The notes under the pieces are model-generated. The model made no database searches and was not told the origin of the DNA. It worked only from the letters and a program-made list of their open reading frames with translations. Positions 17,431-26,182 of a stretch of 64,000 nucleotides of DNA are shown one piece after another. A program made the position numbers and the translations under genes. Where the stretch lies: the NCBI RefSeq assembly GCF_007362475.1, contig NZ_CP041687.1, positions 682,001 to 746,000 of the forward strand, given 5' to 3'. This DNA comes from Chryseobacterium sp. SNU WT5. GTDB taxonomy: Bacteria > Bacteroidota > Bacteroidia > Flavobacteriales > Weeksellaceae. Each line of letters opens with the position of its first letter. Position 1 is the first letter of the stretch.

Positions 17431-18312
17431 CTAATACCTCCTTCCTTTTAAAGATTGAAGATTATCTTTTTGTGGGTCATTATGAACCAACCAAACATTC
17501 AAATCTTTAAAATCAGAATACAAAACCCTACAATCTTCTGCTTCATTTTTTTCTTTTTTTATGATTTCAACGGCACGATTACCGGCTTCGTCATTATCAA
17601 AATAGAGGTCTATTTTTTCATAATTTTCGAGTGAGTTTTTAATCTTATTGATCATCGAAACCGAATTCAAAATCATGTAATCTGAAACTTTATTTTCTAA
17701 TGATTTTTCGATATTTTTAAAGGAAAGAAAATCAAAAAATCCTTCAAAAATCCGAAGCGATTTTGAATTATTTTTAATGGTAGAAATATCTTTTTTACCC
17801 AGGCAGATTTTAGAATATGCGTTCCGACTTTCATATCCATCGGAATCATTTTTAAAGCAGATTCCAAAATATTTTTTGTTGCTCATTTGATAATGAATTT
17901 CCTGAATTAGGTGTTTTTGATTTTCAACTTTTCTACTTTTTAAATATTGAATTAATGCAGGATGCTGAATATCTTTCACCTCTAAAATTTCATAAGTTTT
18001 GGGAAGATTAAATAATTTCTGATTATTGGTTTGCTGGTGAAAAGAAGAAAAATTCTGATTTTCTGCCCAGTTTAAAACTTCAGATATGGAAGCGTTTAAA
18101 TATTTTTTCATAAAATCAATATTGTTTCCACCAATTCCTTCTGAAAATAAATACCAATAATTGAGGTTTTTATTAATTTTAAAAGAGGCGTTGATTTCTT
18201 TGGAAAACGGATTTATAAACCATGCTTCTTTTTTATTTTGTTTTGTGGGAAAATGTCCGAGTGATTGTAGGATCTCTTCCACAGATATTTTATTAAATTG
18301 TGTGCAGTTCAT
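17431..18312 (-). CDS. Toprim-domain DNA primase-like protein
   Basis: A 293-residue protein related to DnaG-type primases. The N-terminal ~100 residues (FNKISVEEILQSLG, WYLFSEGIGGNNIDFM) resemble the primase zinc-ribbon region but lack its cysteine set. The C-terminal half is a Toprim domain with RIFEGFFDFLSF (Glu motif) and IDLYFDNDEAGNRAVEII (DxD motif). It lies downstream of the heptamer repeat cluster and the primase-helicase gene. Element replication or strand conversion after transfer is the likely role. Confidence 0.7.
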   Translation of the reverse strand: MNCTQFNKISVEEILQSLGHFPTKQNKKEAWFINPFSKEINASFKINKNLNYWYLFSEGIGGNNIDFMKKYLNASISEVLNWAENQNFSSFHQQTNNQKLFNLPKTYEILEVKDIQHPALIQYLKSRKVENQKHLIQEIHYQMSNKKYFGICFKNDSDGYESRNAYSKICLGKKDISTIKNNSKSLRIFEGFFDFLSFKNIEKSLENKVSDYMILNSVSMINKIKNSLENYEKIDLYFDNDEAGNRAVEIIKKEKNEAEDCRVLYSDFKDLNVWLVHNDPQKDNLQSLKGRRY

Positions 18313-18356
18313 TGCTGTAAAGTTTAGGGGTTGAGTTTTAGGAAAAGTTTGATGAA

Positions 18357-18544
18357 TTGATGAGAAAACGCTGTATCTATGTGTATATCATTAATTTATA
18401 TAACCATCAAATGCTCATCATCTCATCAAACTTCAATTTATTTGCTCATCAAACACTCATCAAAAATGACGGGTTATAAATTTGATGAGGCTTTTGATGA
18501 GTAGTAACTAATTGATTTTCTTTTCATTATCAACTAACTCATCA
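18357..18544. repeat. Iteron-like cluster of CTCATCA/TGATGAG heptamers
   Basis: Eight exact copies occur in 188 bases, in both orientations: TGATGAG at 18,358, 18,483 and 18,495; CTCATCA at 18,414, 18,422, 18,445, 18,456 and 18,538. Several extend to CTCATCAAA, and degenerate copies flank the cluster (TTTGATGAA at ~18,348, TTTCATCAAA at ~18,545). It fills the gap between two replication genes, so an element replication origin or an initiator/repressor binding site is the natural reading. Confidence 0.7.
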
Positions 18545-19772
18545 TTTCATCAAATTTTTGAGAAATAAAATTTCTTTCTATAGTAAAATAGCGTCCAAGT
18601 TTATTTTGCTGAAAGAAACTTCCTCCATAATCCATGTCGTATTTGATATAAGCCAAGGAATTTTGTTGCGGTTCGAGTTTCCAAATTTCCTTTAATAATT
18701 TCCTCACATCATTGATCGTCCAATAACTGCTTTTAAACATTTTATTGAGCATATTCAGAATATCTTGAGGGACAGCATTTATTTCGGGGTCTTCTACACT
18801 TTCGAAAAATTCAAACAGTAATTCGATAATTCTGGATTCCAGTTTGTTATTATTTTTCCAGACTAATTTCTGCAATGCAGTTGTCCGAAGTTCCGTGTGA
18901 TTAAACCACATTCGAGTTTTCTTCTGGCTGTAAAAAGGTCTTTGAATCAAATAGTTTAAGAAGTAAGGTATTTCAGAAGTAAGATCACGCAGAAATTCTG
19001 TTCGTTCAGATTTAATCGGTTTAATTTTGAGAATCCAGAAGCGCACTTCATTTTCATCGATCTGAATAAAATTATCTTCATTATTGGAGCAAAGAATAAA
19101 CTTCGCAAAAAAATCGACTTCTTCCCGGTCCTTTCCTTTCGCTTCTTTTTTATCTTTATCTGTCGTGGAAAGATATTTTAATCGTTCGGTGATCTCTTTT
19201 TTATCGAAAAAGACTTCATCGATTGCCACAATTAACATTGATGTCCAATCTGCGTTAAATTGACTTCCAAATGAATCTCCTTTGATGTAAGTCATATTCA
19301 ATCCGAAAATACATTTGAGCCATTTTATAAATGTCGTTTTTCCGGTAACCCTTTCTTTGCTTACCAAACAAAGTATAGGAAGAATTTGCGTGGGATATAG
19401 AAGTAATATTTTTAAATAGTCCAATCCTAATTCTATTTGTTCACCAAAAATATGATGCATAAAATCCAGGGAAAAAGGAATTTTTTCTTTAATTGATTGA
19501 AGGTCGGCTTTTTCACTATTTGGTTGAAAAGGCATTTCATTGTACACATTGTAGAATCCTTCAATTACTTGTTGATAATTCAAATGGTTTGGAATACAGC
19601 AAAATCCATCAAATTTCGGAACGCTTGAAACGTATGTTTTTCCGTGGTCGCTTATGATTGTTTCTCGATTCCAGCGAACGAGAATTGAGATTTTATCACC
19701 AGAAATCAGTGGCTTTTCAATGGTTTTGTAGTAGGAAGTTCCTACTCTTAAATAAGGGATTTCTGTGCTCAT
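18534..19772 (-). CDS. Primase-associated helicase (D5/VapE-like P-loop ATPase)
   Basis: A 412-residue SF3/D5-like ATPase. The P-loop is SKERVTGKTTFIKWL (~146-160), Walker B is MLIVAIDEVFF, and KFILCSNNEDNF supplies the sensor region. Such proteins unwind DNA for replication of Bacteroidota mobile elements (family knowledge). The start overlaps the excisionase-like stop by 4 bases. The 3' end runs into the heptamer repeat cluster, whose last copy lies inside its final codons. Confidence 0.72.
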   Translation of the reverse strand: MSTEIPYLRVGTSYYKTIEKPLISGDKISILVRWNRETIISDHGKTYVSSVPKFDGFCCIPNHLNYQQVIEGFYNVYNEMPFQPNSEKADLQSIKEKIPFSLDFMHHIFGEQIELGLDYLKILLLYPTQILPILCLVSKERVTGKTTFIKWLKCIFGLNMTYIKGDSFGSQFNADWTSMLIVAIDEVFFDKKEITERLKYLSTTDKDKKEAKGKDREEVDFFAKFILCSNNEDNFIQIDENEVRFWILKIKPIKSERTEFLRDLTSEIPYFLNYLIQRPFYSQKKTRMWFNHTELRTTALQKLVWKNNNKLESRIIELLFEFFESVEDPEINAVPQDILNMLNKMFKSSYWTINDVRKLLKEIWKLEPQQNSLAYIKYDMDYGGSFFQQNKLGRYFTIERNFISQKFDEMMS

Positions 19773-20146
19773 AATTTAGATTTTAGATTAAATTCTGCTG
19801 AAGTTTTTCTAAAATTCTTTTTGAAATCTGCGGTTGCTTCCAGTTCAATTTCCTGCAAAGTTTTCTTTCTTCCTTTGGAAATCCACTCCAATAGTTCGTC
19901 CTCGAAAAAATAAAGTTTCTTCCCATTTTTGTAGCAAGGAATCAATCTTTTCCGCACAAGAGTATAAACGGTAGGTTTGGCCTTTCCAATAATTTGGCAG
20001 GCTTCCGTTATATCTATTGGAATTCTTTTTTGAGGAACTTGCTGTGGTTGCTTTACTTCTACCAAAAGTTTTATTATAGCAATTTCGCTGACCAGATGTG
20101 CCACGGCTTTTGGCAGATTTTCGAATGAGATTTCATTACTCTCCAT
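19769..20146 (-). CDS. Excisionase-like helix-turn-helix protein
   Basis: A 125-residue protein with a helix-turn-helix_17 segment: ITEACQIIGKAKPTVYTLVR, then KNGKKLYFFEDELLEWI. This is the standard layout of Bacteroidota excisionase/regulator proteins. It is the first gene of the replication block after a strong terminator and overlaps the ATPase gene by 4 bases. It may serve as excision factor, as replication regulator, or both. Confidence 0.72.
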   Translation of the reverse strand: MESNEISFENLPKAVAHLVSEIAIIKLLVEVKQPQQVPQKRIPIDITEACQIIGKAKPTVYTLVRKRLIPCYKNGKKLYFFEDELLEWISKGRKKTLQEIELEATADFKKNFRKTSAEFNLKSKL

Positions 20147-20183
20147 AACTGTTGTTTTTGATTGTTATGGTGCAAAGAAAAAA

Positions 20184-20234
20184 AGTGATTCCTCTGTGAT
20201 GGTCGTAAACACGCAATCACAGAGAAATCACTTA
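20184..20234 (-). terminator. Long hairpin terminator after the membrane-protein gene
   Basis: 18-base arms (20,184-20,201 and 20,217-20,234) match at 17 positions around a 15-base loop. On the minus strand the hairpin is followed by a run of T. It ends the HTH-integrase-membrane protein transcript and isolates the replication operon, whose first gene starts 38 bases further on. Confidence 0.75.
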
Positions 20235-20258
20235 AAATACACTTCGTTTTGTGATTTT

Positions 20259-21050
20259 TTATGACTTTTGGTAGTCTGCCAGGTTTTCTTGAATTTTTAT
20301 AATACCTTTTTTAGGTTCATCTTTCAAATGGGATTTGATACTTTCCAAATCAATATCATCAAGCGAAACGAAAACATTTTTTAATAACTTTGAAACCTCC
20401 TCCTGTTTTATGGGTCTGAAATGATGCCAAATATTCCAGCCGAAGTGATAAAGGTCCAGATTTGTTAAGTCTTCTGTAGAAATAGGAATATTATTAAGAA
20501 TATCTTTTTTTAGTGAATATAAATTTACGGCGTCGCAAAGTGCATCTAGATCTTCATCCTTTAAATATAATGCAAATTGATTTCGAGTATAATCTACAGC
20601 GACTTGTAATTTCTCACTTTCAATCTGTTGCTTTTGCTGAAGTTGGGTTTTTCTTATAGACTCAAGATTTACCTTTTGCGCAGTTTGATCCTCAATATTT
20701 TCCTTTGAATATTCAATTAACTGATTTGCTGTATTGTCATCAATTATTTTTTTTTGCCCGACTGTAATATGCTCATGACTATTAGTTGGAATAAAATCTA
20801 GAGTAGAATTTTTGGAATTATTCTTTTTGCGAAATATTTTTCTGAATCCAACAATTATGACATCAAGAAACAAAATGATAATCGCATAAAATAAAATACT
20901 TAATGCTGTAATTGACCAAAATACAATATTTGCGCTATACTCATCACCACCTTTACCAATAAAAGAGATTCTTGCTAACGCTCCCACGACTACACATACC
21001 ACCAGGACCGAAAGGTAAATAACAATATATTCAAAATATTTCAAATTCAT
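20259..21050 (-). CDS. Two-TM membrane protein of unknown function in the integrase operon
   Basis: A 263-residue protein with two N-terminal membrane segments (~8-30 and ~42-68), then a charged helical cytoplasmic region with Gln-rich TQLQQKQQIESEK. There is no enzyme motif. It begins 1 base after the integrase stop, so it is co-transcribed. Its function is not recognisable; it may be an element accessory gene. Confidence 0.5.
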   Translation of the reverse strand: MNLKYFEYIVIYLSVLVVCVVVGALARISFIGKGGDEYSANIVFWSITALSILFYAIIILFLDVIIVGFRKIFRKKNNSKNSTLDFIPTNSHEHITVGQKKIIDDNTANQLIEYSKENIEDQTAQKVNLESIRKTQLQQKQQIESEKLQVAVDYTRNQFALYLKDEDLDALCDAVNLYSLKKDILNNIPISTEDLTNLDLYHFGWNIWHHFRPIKQEEVSKLLKNVFVSLDDIDLESIKSHLKDEPKKGIIKIQENLADYQKS

Positions 21051-21051
21051 T

Positions 21052-22293
21052 TTAAAAGTTTTTCAATTGAATTGCTTTTGATGCTGTATTTTTCTTTTCA
21101 TCAACAACCTTTGCATAAACCTGCGTAGTTTTTACGTTGGTATGTCCTAGCATTTTACTGACGGTGTAAATATCTGTTCCGCTAGAAAGTTGCAAAGTCG
21201 CAAAAGTGTGTCTGAAATTATGAAAGGTTATTTTTTTGGTAATTCCTGCACTTTCTATCCATTTTTTAAGTGGTCGGGAAATCCAAGCTGGGTTCGTCAA
21301 ATTTTCAAACACCAGTTCATTTGGAAGACCAACTTCTCCACATAGTTGTAATGCTTGTTTAGACATCGGCATATATTCAACTCCTTTTGTCTTTTTTTGA
21401 GTGAAATTTATTCTGGCTTGATCGTTTTCAATACTTATTTCATTCCACGTCAATTTTTGAATATCGGAATGTCGCAAACCTGTCAATGCAGAAAAAAGTG
21501 CCGCTCGTTTTAAAACATCAAGTTCGCATGGTGTTTCAACCAAAGTATTGAGTTCTTCTAACGTTAAATATTCTCTTCTCGATTCTTCATGTGGAATTGA
21601 TTTTACTTTAGCCGCAATATCAATTGTAAAATAGCCATCGATAAACGCTTCTTTCAGTGCAGCTTTGAAAACAGAAAAATAGGTTGAAGCTGTATTTTGA
21701 GAAATTATCGCATCTTTATTGCTACCACTTTTTGCAGTCAACAAATACGATTTGAAATTTTCACAGAATTTTGTGTTAATCTGTGAAAACATAATTTTTT
21801 CACCTCCGAAATCTTTTAGAAATTCTATCGAGCGATACCAATTCACCTGAATAGATTCGGAATTGTTTTTATGCCTTTTATTGACAAGCAAATCAAAATA
21901 TCTTACAAAATTCTCCTGAGATCTTTCTTTTTCCTCCTGCTGGATTATATCAAGTTCGTTATAAAGTTCAATGTTATCGTATTCTCTCTGTCTCAATTTG
22001 CGCAATGAATCTGCGTAAAACATTGTCTCGCGGTCATTTTCACTTTTGCAAACGATAATTCCATTATCATCTCTTTTGGGTTTAAACGAAACTGAATTTT
22101 GTGTTGTCCGTGCCGGTCTTTTCTTATCGAAATGTACAGTTGTTACACTCCGGTTCAAGTATTCTCGAATTCTCTGGGGATCATTTTTACCTGGAATCAT
22201 CACGGGGTAACTTTCCAAATAAATGAACCATTCTTTTCGGAACTCGGCTTTTCGCAGTCTTACGGTAACTTTGGTTTTTAATAACTCTTTCAT
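21052..22293 (-). CDS. int: Tyrosine recombinase / integrase
   Basis: A 413-residue site-specific integrase. An Arm-type N-terminal domain and a SAM-like core-binding domain (~130-235) precede the catalytic domain. The catalytic set is R274 (TGLRHSD), H358 and R361 (HNFRH), H384 (LGHTN) and Y393 (QVYAKV), so the enzyme looks intact. It overlaps the upstream HTH gene by 4 bases. The element's right attachment site should lie within the ~150 bases beyond that gene, next to the dnaK terminator. Confidence 0.92.
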   Translation of the reverse strand: MKELLKTKVTVRLRKAEFRKEWFIYLESYPVMIPGKNDPQRIREYLNRSVTTVHFDKKRPARTTQNSVSFKPKRDDNGIIVCKSENDRETMFYADSLRKLRQREYDNIELYNELDIIQQEEKERSQENFVRYFDLLVNKRHKNNSESIQVNWYRSIEFLKDFGGEKIMFSQINTKFCENFKSYLLTAKSGSNKDAIISQNTASTYFSVFKAALKEAFIDGYFTIDIAAKVKSIPHEESRREYLTLEELNTLVETPCELDVLKRAALFSALTGLRHSDIQKLTWNEISIENDQARINFTQKKTKGVEYMPMSKQALQLCGEVGLPNELVFENLTNPAWISRPLKKWIESAGITKKITFHNFRHTFATLQLSSGTDIYTVSKMLGHTNVKTTQVYAKVVDEKKNTASKAIQLKNF

Positions 22294-22859
22294 TTTCCGT
22301 CAAAAATTTTGTCAATTAAATTTTTAGGTGCGTACACAAAACTTCCAACCTTTTTAGTTGGGATTTTGTTTCTTTTAATGACACTATTTACCGTTCCCGG
22401 ATCAGCATGGTATTTTGCACTAATTTCTGAAATTGTATAACAGTTACCTACTTCAAAAACTTGTTTTTCCTCAATCTTTTCTTTTTCCGGCGCAATTTTT
22501 ACCACAGTAAATATTGATTCCAAATCCGACTTACAAACTCGGGTTAATCTTTCACCAAAATTATGTGCTGAAATTCTATTGCTTTTGATTAATCTATAAA
22601 TTGTATCCTTCGACATTCCAAAAAATATTGCAGCTTCACCTACAGAAAGATAAGGTCGAGTTTGAATTTCCGCAATTTTATTTATTGATTTTTCCAATAA
22701 AACTTGTTTAGCTTCTACTTCCTGAACTAGTCTTTTTTGTCTTTTTATAGATTTTTCCGAACAAAGTTTGCTACAAAATCTTGTAGTAACTGTTTTTGCT
22801 TCAAATGGTTTCTCACAAAATTCACAAAGTTTTGGTATCCTAAGATTACTAAAGCCCAT
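22290..22859 (-). CDS. Zinc-finger and double helix-turn-helix regulator
   Basis: A 189-residue protein. An N-terminal C4 zinc finger (C12, C15, C29, C33) is followed by two helix-turn-helix_17-type segments: YLSVGEAAIFFGMSKDTIYR (~70-89) and CYTISEISAKYHADPGTVNS (~140-159). It is the first gene of the integrase operon, with a 4-base ATGA overlap. Proteins of this arrangement precede integrases in Bacteroidota elements. It may steer integration or act as a directionality factor (inference). Confidence 0.65.
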   Translation of the reverse strand: MGFSNLRIPKLCEFCEKPFEAKTVTTRFCSKLCSEKSIKRQKRLVQEVEAKQVLLEKSINKIAEIQTRPYLSVGEAAIFFGMSKDTIYRLIKSNRISAHNFGERLTRVCKSDLESIFTVVKIAPEKEKIEEKQVFEVGNCYTISEISAKYHADPGTVNSVIKRNKIPTKKVGSFVYAPKNLIDKIFDGK

Positions 22860-23011
22860 AATTCCACTATTTTAAAAAAATAAAAATCAAATTAGCCTAA
22901 ATAAGACATAATAAGAAGCAGATTGTCTGCTATTAAGACGCGGTACAAGTAAGATACAATAATACGATAAAAATCCATTAAAATCAACTATTATTAAAAA
23001 ATGTTAAAAAC
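22860..23011. other. Presumed right end of the mobile element (attachment region)
   Basis: This stretch contains short direct repeats of TAAGAY (AATAAGACAT, AATAAGAAGC, TTAAGACGC, GTAAGATAC) and the inverted repeat AGCAGA-TTG-TCTGCT (22,917-22,931). These could be integrase arm sites. The dnaK terminator begins at 23,012, so the crossover site lies before it. No second copy of any part is visible in the window. Confidence 0.35.
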
Positions 23012-23048
23012 AAAAAAATCGCTGTAAACATTACGTTTACAGCGATTT
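23012..23048 (-). terminator. dnaK intrinsic terminator
   Basis: Stem AAATCGCTGTAAA / TTTACAGCGATTT with a 7-base loop, followed on the minus strand by seven T. It is 42 bases after the dnaK stop. Confidence 0.9.
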
Positions 23049-23090
23049 ACTACTTAATTTCAATCGATGTTAATCGATGATAATTGCTAA

Positions 23091-24983
23091 TTACTTGACT
23101 TCTTCGAAGTCAGCATCCTGAACATCTTCTGTTCCTGCATCTCCTTCTGGACTTCCTTGCGCTTGCTCAGCACCTGGTTGTCCGTTTTGAGCGTACATTT
23201 CTTCAGAAGCTGCCATCCAAGCTGCGTCTAAAGCTTCTGTTTTGGTTTTTACGCTGTCCATATCTTTTGCTTCGAAAGCTGTTTTCAATTCTGCGTGTGC
23301 AGTTTCGATCGCGGCTTTTTTGTCAGCTGATAATTTCTCGCCAAACTCTTTCAATTGTTTTTCTGTTTGGAAAATCAATCCGTCTGCTTTGTTGAAGATT
23401 TCAACTTCTTCTTTTTTCTTAGCATCTGAGGCGGCATTTTCTTCAGCTTCACGTTTCATTTTTGCGATTTCTTCTTCAGAAAGTCCTGAACTCGCTTGGA
23501 TTTTAATAGACTGCTCTTTTCCGGTTCCTTTATCCTTTGCAGAAACACTCAAGATTCCGTTAGCATCAATATCGAAAGTTACTTCGATCTGAGGAACTCC
23601 TCTTTGCGCTGGTGGAATGTCTGACAAGTCAAATCTTCCGATTTCTTTGTTATCATTAAACATTGGTCTTTCTCCTTGTCCTACTCTAATAGAAACTGCA
23701 GGCTGATTATCACTTGCTGTTGAGAAAACCTCTGATTTCTTAGTTGGAATGGTTGTATTGGCATCAATTAATTTGGTGAACACAGAACCCATTGTTTCAA
23801 TTCCTAATGAAAGTGGTGTAACATCTAATAGAAGAACGTCTTTCACATCACCAGTTAAAACTCCCCCTTGAATCGCAGCTCCTAAAGCTACAACCTCATC
23901 TGGATTAACTCCTTTTGAAGGTGTTTTTCCGAAGAATTTTTCAACTTGTTCCTGAATGATCGGGATTCTAGTAGAACCACCAACTAAAATTACTTCATCA
24001 ATATCAGATGTTTGAAGACCTGCATCAGAAAGTGCTTTTTTACAAGGTTCCATAGAACGTCTTACTAAATCTTCAGCCAATTGTTCGAATTTCGCTTTGG
24101 TCAAAGTTTTTACTAAGTGTTTTGGACCTGTTGCAGTTGCTGTAATATAAGGAAGGTTAATTTCTGTTTGAGAAGCAGACGACAATTCTATTTTCGCTTT
24201 CTCTGCTGCTTCTTTTAATCTTTGCAACGCAATTGGATCACCTTTCAACTCAACACCTTCTGCAGTTTTGAATTCATCTGCCAACCAATTGATAATTACA
24301 TCATCAAAATCGTCACCACCTAAATGCGTATCTCCATTTGTGGACAATACTTCAAATACACCGTCTCCTAAATCAAGGATCGAAACATCAAAAGTACCAC
24401 CACCTAAATCATATACTGCGATTTTTTGGTCTTTGTGACTTTTATCTAAACCATAAGCTAAAGCTGCTGCCGTAGGCTCATTGATAATTCTTTCTACTTT
24501 TAAACCAGCGATCTCTCCTGCTTCTTTAGTCGCCTGTCTTTGTGCATCATTAAAGTAAGCTGGAACAGTAATTACTGCTCTTGTTACTTCTTGTCCCAAA
24601 TAATCTTCAGCCGTTTTCTTCATTTTCTGAAGAATCATTGCAGAAATTTCTTGTGGAGTATATTCTCTGTCGTCGATTTTTACTTTTGCAGTATCGTTTG
24701 GACCAGCAACTACTTTGTACGGTACTCTGGAAACTTCAGAAGCATCATCTTTAAAGTGAGTTCCGATAAACCTCTTAATAGAGAAAACTGTTTTCGTTGG
24801 GTTGGTTACTGCCTGTCTTTTTGCAGGATCACCTACCTTTCTTTCGCCATCTTCTGTAAATGCTACAATTGATGGTGTTGTTCTTTTACCTTCTGCGTTA
24901 GGGATAACTACAGGATCTTTACCTTCCATTACCGCAACACATGAATTGGTTGTACCTAAGTCAATTCCAATTATTTTACTCAT
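23091..24983 (-). CDS. dnaK: Molecular chaperone DnaK (Hsp70)
   Basis: A 630-residue Hsp70. The ATPase domain starts with [17 protein letters not shown] and contains [20 protein letters not shown] and [14 protein letters not shown]. The substrate domain follows ([13 protein letters not shown]), then the lid, ending in the conserved acidic tail [12 protein letters not shown]. It assists folding and stress recovery with DnaJ and GrpE, neither of which is nearby. Upstream lies a TGACA repeat and a possible sigma-54-like site rather than an obvious TAnnTTTG element. It marks the chromosomal side of the element boundary. Confidence 0.98.
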   Translation of the reverse strand: MSKIIGIDLGTTNSCVAVMEGKDPVVIPNAEGKRTTPSIVAFTEDGERKVGDPAKRQAVTNPTKTVFSIKRFIGTHFKDDASEVSRVPYKVVAGPNDTAKVKIDDREYTPQEISAMILQKMKKTAEDYLGQEVTRAVITVPAYFNDAQRQATKEAGEIAGLKVERIINEPTAAALAYGLDKSHKDQKIAVYDLGGGTFDVSILDLGDGVFEVLSTNGDTHLGGDDFDDVIINWLADEFKTAEGVELKGDPIALQRLKEAAEKAKIELSSASQTEINLPYITATATGPKHLVKTLTKAKFEQLAEDLVRRSMEPCKKALSDAGLQTSDIDEVILVGGSTRIPIIQEQVEKFFGKTPSKGVNPDEVVALGAAIQGGVLTGDVKDVLLLDVTPLSLGIETMGSVFTKLIDANTTIPTKKSEVFSTASDNQPAVSIRVGQGERPMFNDNKEIGRFDLSDIPPAQRGVPQIEVTFDIDANGILSVSAKDKGTGKEQSIKIQASSGLSEEEIAKMKREAEENAASDAKKKEEVEIFNKADGLIFQTEKQLKEFGEKLSADKKAAIETAHAELKTAFEAKDMDSVKTKTEALDAAWMAASEEMYAQNGQPGAEQAQGSPEGDAGTEDVQDADFEEVK

Positions 24984-25033
24984 TTTATTTATTTTTTAAT
25001 TATTTGCTATTTGCTTGTTGATGATCAACAATT

Positions 25034-25074
25034 CTCAAGTTTTATACCAAGCACTTTTTTATGACAAATTGACA
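25034..25074 (-). promoter_or_regulatory. Candidate dnaK promoter region (sigma-54-like)
   Basis: On the minus strand TTGGTATAAAACTTGAG (25,034-25,050) has GG and G separated by 10 bases, as in -24/-12 promoters, though the -12 GC is GA. Upstream are two TGTCA half-sites (complements at 25,062-25,066 and 25,070-25,074). No good TAnnTTTG element is seen between here and the dnaK start. The assignment is tentative. Confidence 0.35.
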
Positions 25075-25094
25075 TATTGCCAATCGAATGACCA

Positions 25095-25127
25095 TAAAAA
25101 AAGACACCTTAAATCATAAGATGCCTT
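25095..25127 (-). terminator. Terminator of the minus-strand cytochrome c gene
   Basis: Arms AAGACACCTTA and TAAGATGCCTT pair with two G-U pairs around a 5-base loop (25,101-25,127). A run of T follows on the minus strand, 20 bases after the stop of the cytochrome gene. Confidence 0.75.
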
Positions 25128-25146
25128 AATAACTAAAAAATAAATT

Positions 25147-25533
25147 TTATTTTTTTAGAGTCATAATATACTCTACCATTTTTTTCGCGTTTTCTTTACT
25201 CATGCCAGCATGCGGAGTCATTGGGATCTCTCCCCAATTACCTTTCCCACCATCAATAATTTTATTAGCAAGCATATCTAAATCACCTTCTGTGTATTTG
25301 TCCGCCACTTCCTGATAAGATGGCCCCACAACTCTTACATCCATTTTATGACAAGTTAGACAGTCAGCACCCTCAATAAGTGCAAGACCTTCATTTTTCC
25401 CTGCAGCTGCTGAATCTACAACCTTTGCAACAGGTTCTTCCAACATCACATTAGAGTCCATATTAGGATTAGCTTCTTTTTTACTACATGAAACGACTGC
25501 GATTAAAGCGACAATCATTAAATACTTTTTCAT
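25147..25533 (-). CDS. c-type cytochrome lipoprotein
   Basis: A 128-residue protein with a lipoprotein signal (lipobox ending at C16, VVSCSKK). One class I cytochrome c domain carries heme motif CLTCH and a likely axial Met in the IPMTPHAGMS region. It would be a membrane-anchored periplasmic electron carrier. It is divergent from the nos-cluster cytochrome, with a shared 135-base intergenic region holding the Crp/Fnr-type box, so it may donate electrons to nitrous oxide reduction (inference). Confidence 0.88.
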   Translation of the reverse strand: MKKYLMIVALIAVVSCSKKEANPNMDSNVMLEEPVAKVVDSAAAGKNEGLALIEGADCLTCHKMDVRVVGPSYQEVADKYTEGDLDMLANKIIDGGKGNWGEIPMTPHAGMSKENAKKMVEYIMTLKK

Positions 25534-25601
25534 TTTTTTAAATTTTATATCTGTTTTATTTTCTGTAGCACAAATTTCACGATAATTATCATACTACGTA
25601 T

Positions 25602-25646
25602 ATGATTACGGTCATACCGATAATGTGCCAAACTGTAGTACTTTTG
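25602..25646 (+). promoter_or_regulatory. nos operon promoter with Crp/Fnr-type box
   Basis: The box ATGATTACGGTCATA (25,602-25,616) starts 37 bases before the -7 element TACTTTTG (25,639-25,646), placing its centre near -44, typical of class II activation. No TTG -33 is seen. The same box and spacing occur before the FAS1 gene, and nearly the same before the oxidase-like gene. The box is nearly symmetric, so it could also act on the divergent cytochrome gene. Confidence 0.6.
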
Positions 25647-25668
25647 AACATACAAAAAAATAAATATT

Positions 25669-26172
25669 ATGAAATCATTAAGAACAATTGCATTTGCAGC
25701 ACTGGCTTTTACACTATTCTCTTGTGGAGGAGACAAGAAAACAGATTCTATTCCTTCAGGATCAGCAGAAACAACTGCAGCTACTAACAACGAAAGCACT
25801 GCTGAAATGGAAGCAACTGCGGCAAAGTATGACCCAAACAGAGGTTTAGGTAAACATGAAAACGTTGATGTATCTAAATTTGATCCAGCAATGGCTGCTG
25901 CAGGTAAAAAAGTTGCTGAAGTTAAATGTACTTCTTGCCACAAAACAACCGATGAAAAATTAGTTGGTCCAGGTTGGAAAGGGGTTACTACAAGACAAAC
26001 ACCAGCATGGATCATGAACTTTATTTCTAATCCAGATCCAATGATCGATGTAGATCCAGAATTACAAAAACAATTAGAACTTTGTTTGGTAAGAATGCCA
26101 AATCAAGGTCTTAGCGATACTGAAGCTAGAGAGGTTCTCGAATATATGAGAGAGATCGACGGCGCAAAATAA
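25669..26172 (+). CDS. c-type cytochrome lipoprotein of the nos cluster
   Basis: A 167-residue protein: lipobox LFSC at C19, an Ala/Thr/Ser-rich linker to ~residue 55, then one cytochrome c domain with CTSCH and an axial-Met candidate in VRMPNQGL. It is the first gene of the nos locus, 90 bases upstream of nosZ. In Bacteroidota such a cytochrome commonly precedes clade II nosZ and is thought to pass electrons to it. The opposite-strand frame here is a shadow. Confidence 0.9.
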   Translation: MKSLRTIAFAALAFTLFSCGGDKKTDSIPSGSAETTAATNNESTAEMEATAAKYDPNRGLGKHENVDVSKFDPAMAAAGKKVAEVKCTSCHKTTDEKLVGPGWKGVTTRQTPAWIMNFISNPDPMIDVDPELQKQLELCLVRMPNQGLSDTEAREVLEYMREIDGAK

Positions 26173-26182
26173 TTTCCTCTAT

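Larger units (their letters stand above)
14923..23011 (-). mobile_element. Integrative mobilizable element core
   Basis: The segment carries, all in one direction, a zinc-finger/HTH protein, tyrosine integrase, small membrane protein, excisionase-like HTH protein, primase-helicase, Toprim primase, MobC, relaxase and a coiled-coil membrane protein. There are no type IV secretion genes, so it would need a helper for transfer (inference). The right end must fall between the HTH gene (22,859) and the dnaK terminator (23,012). The left end is not visible. The defence genes to the left are probably its cargo, in which case the element extends past base 1. Confidence 0.65.

Noticed and set aside
25545-26015. 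156-codon minus-strand frame opposite the nos-cluster cytochrome gene
   Set aside because: It overlaps a clear cytochrome c gene (CTSCH) on the plus strand and its translation resembles no family.
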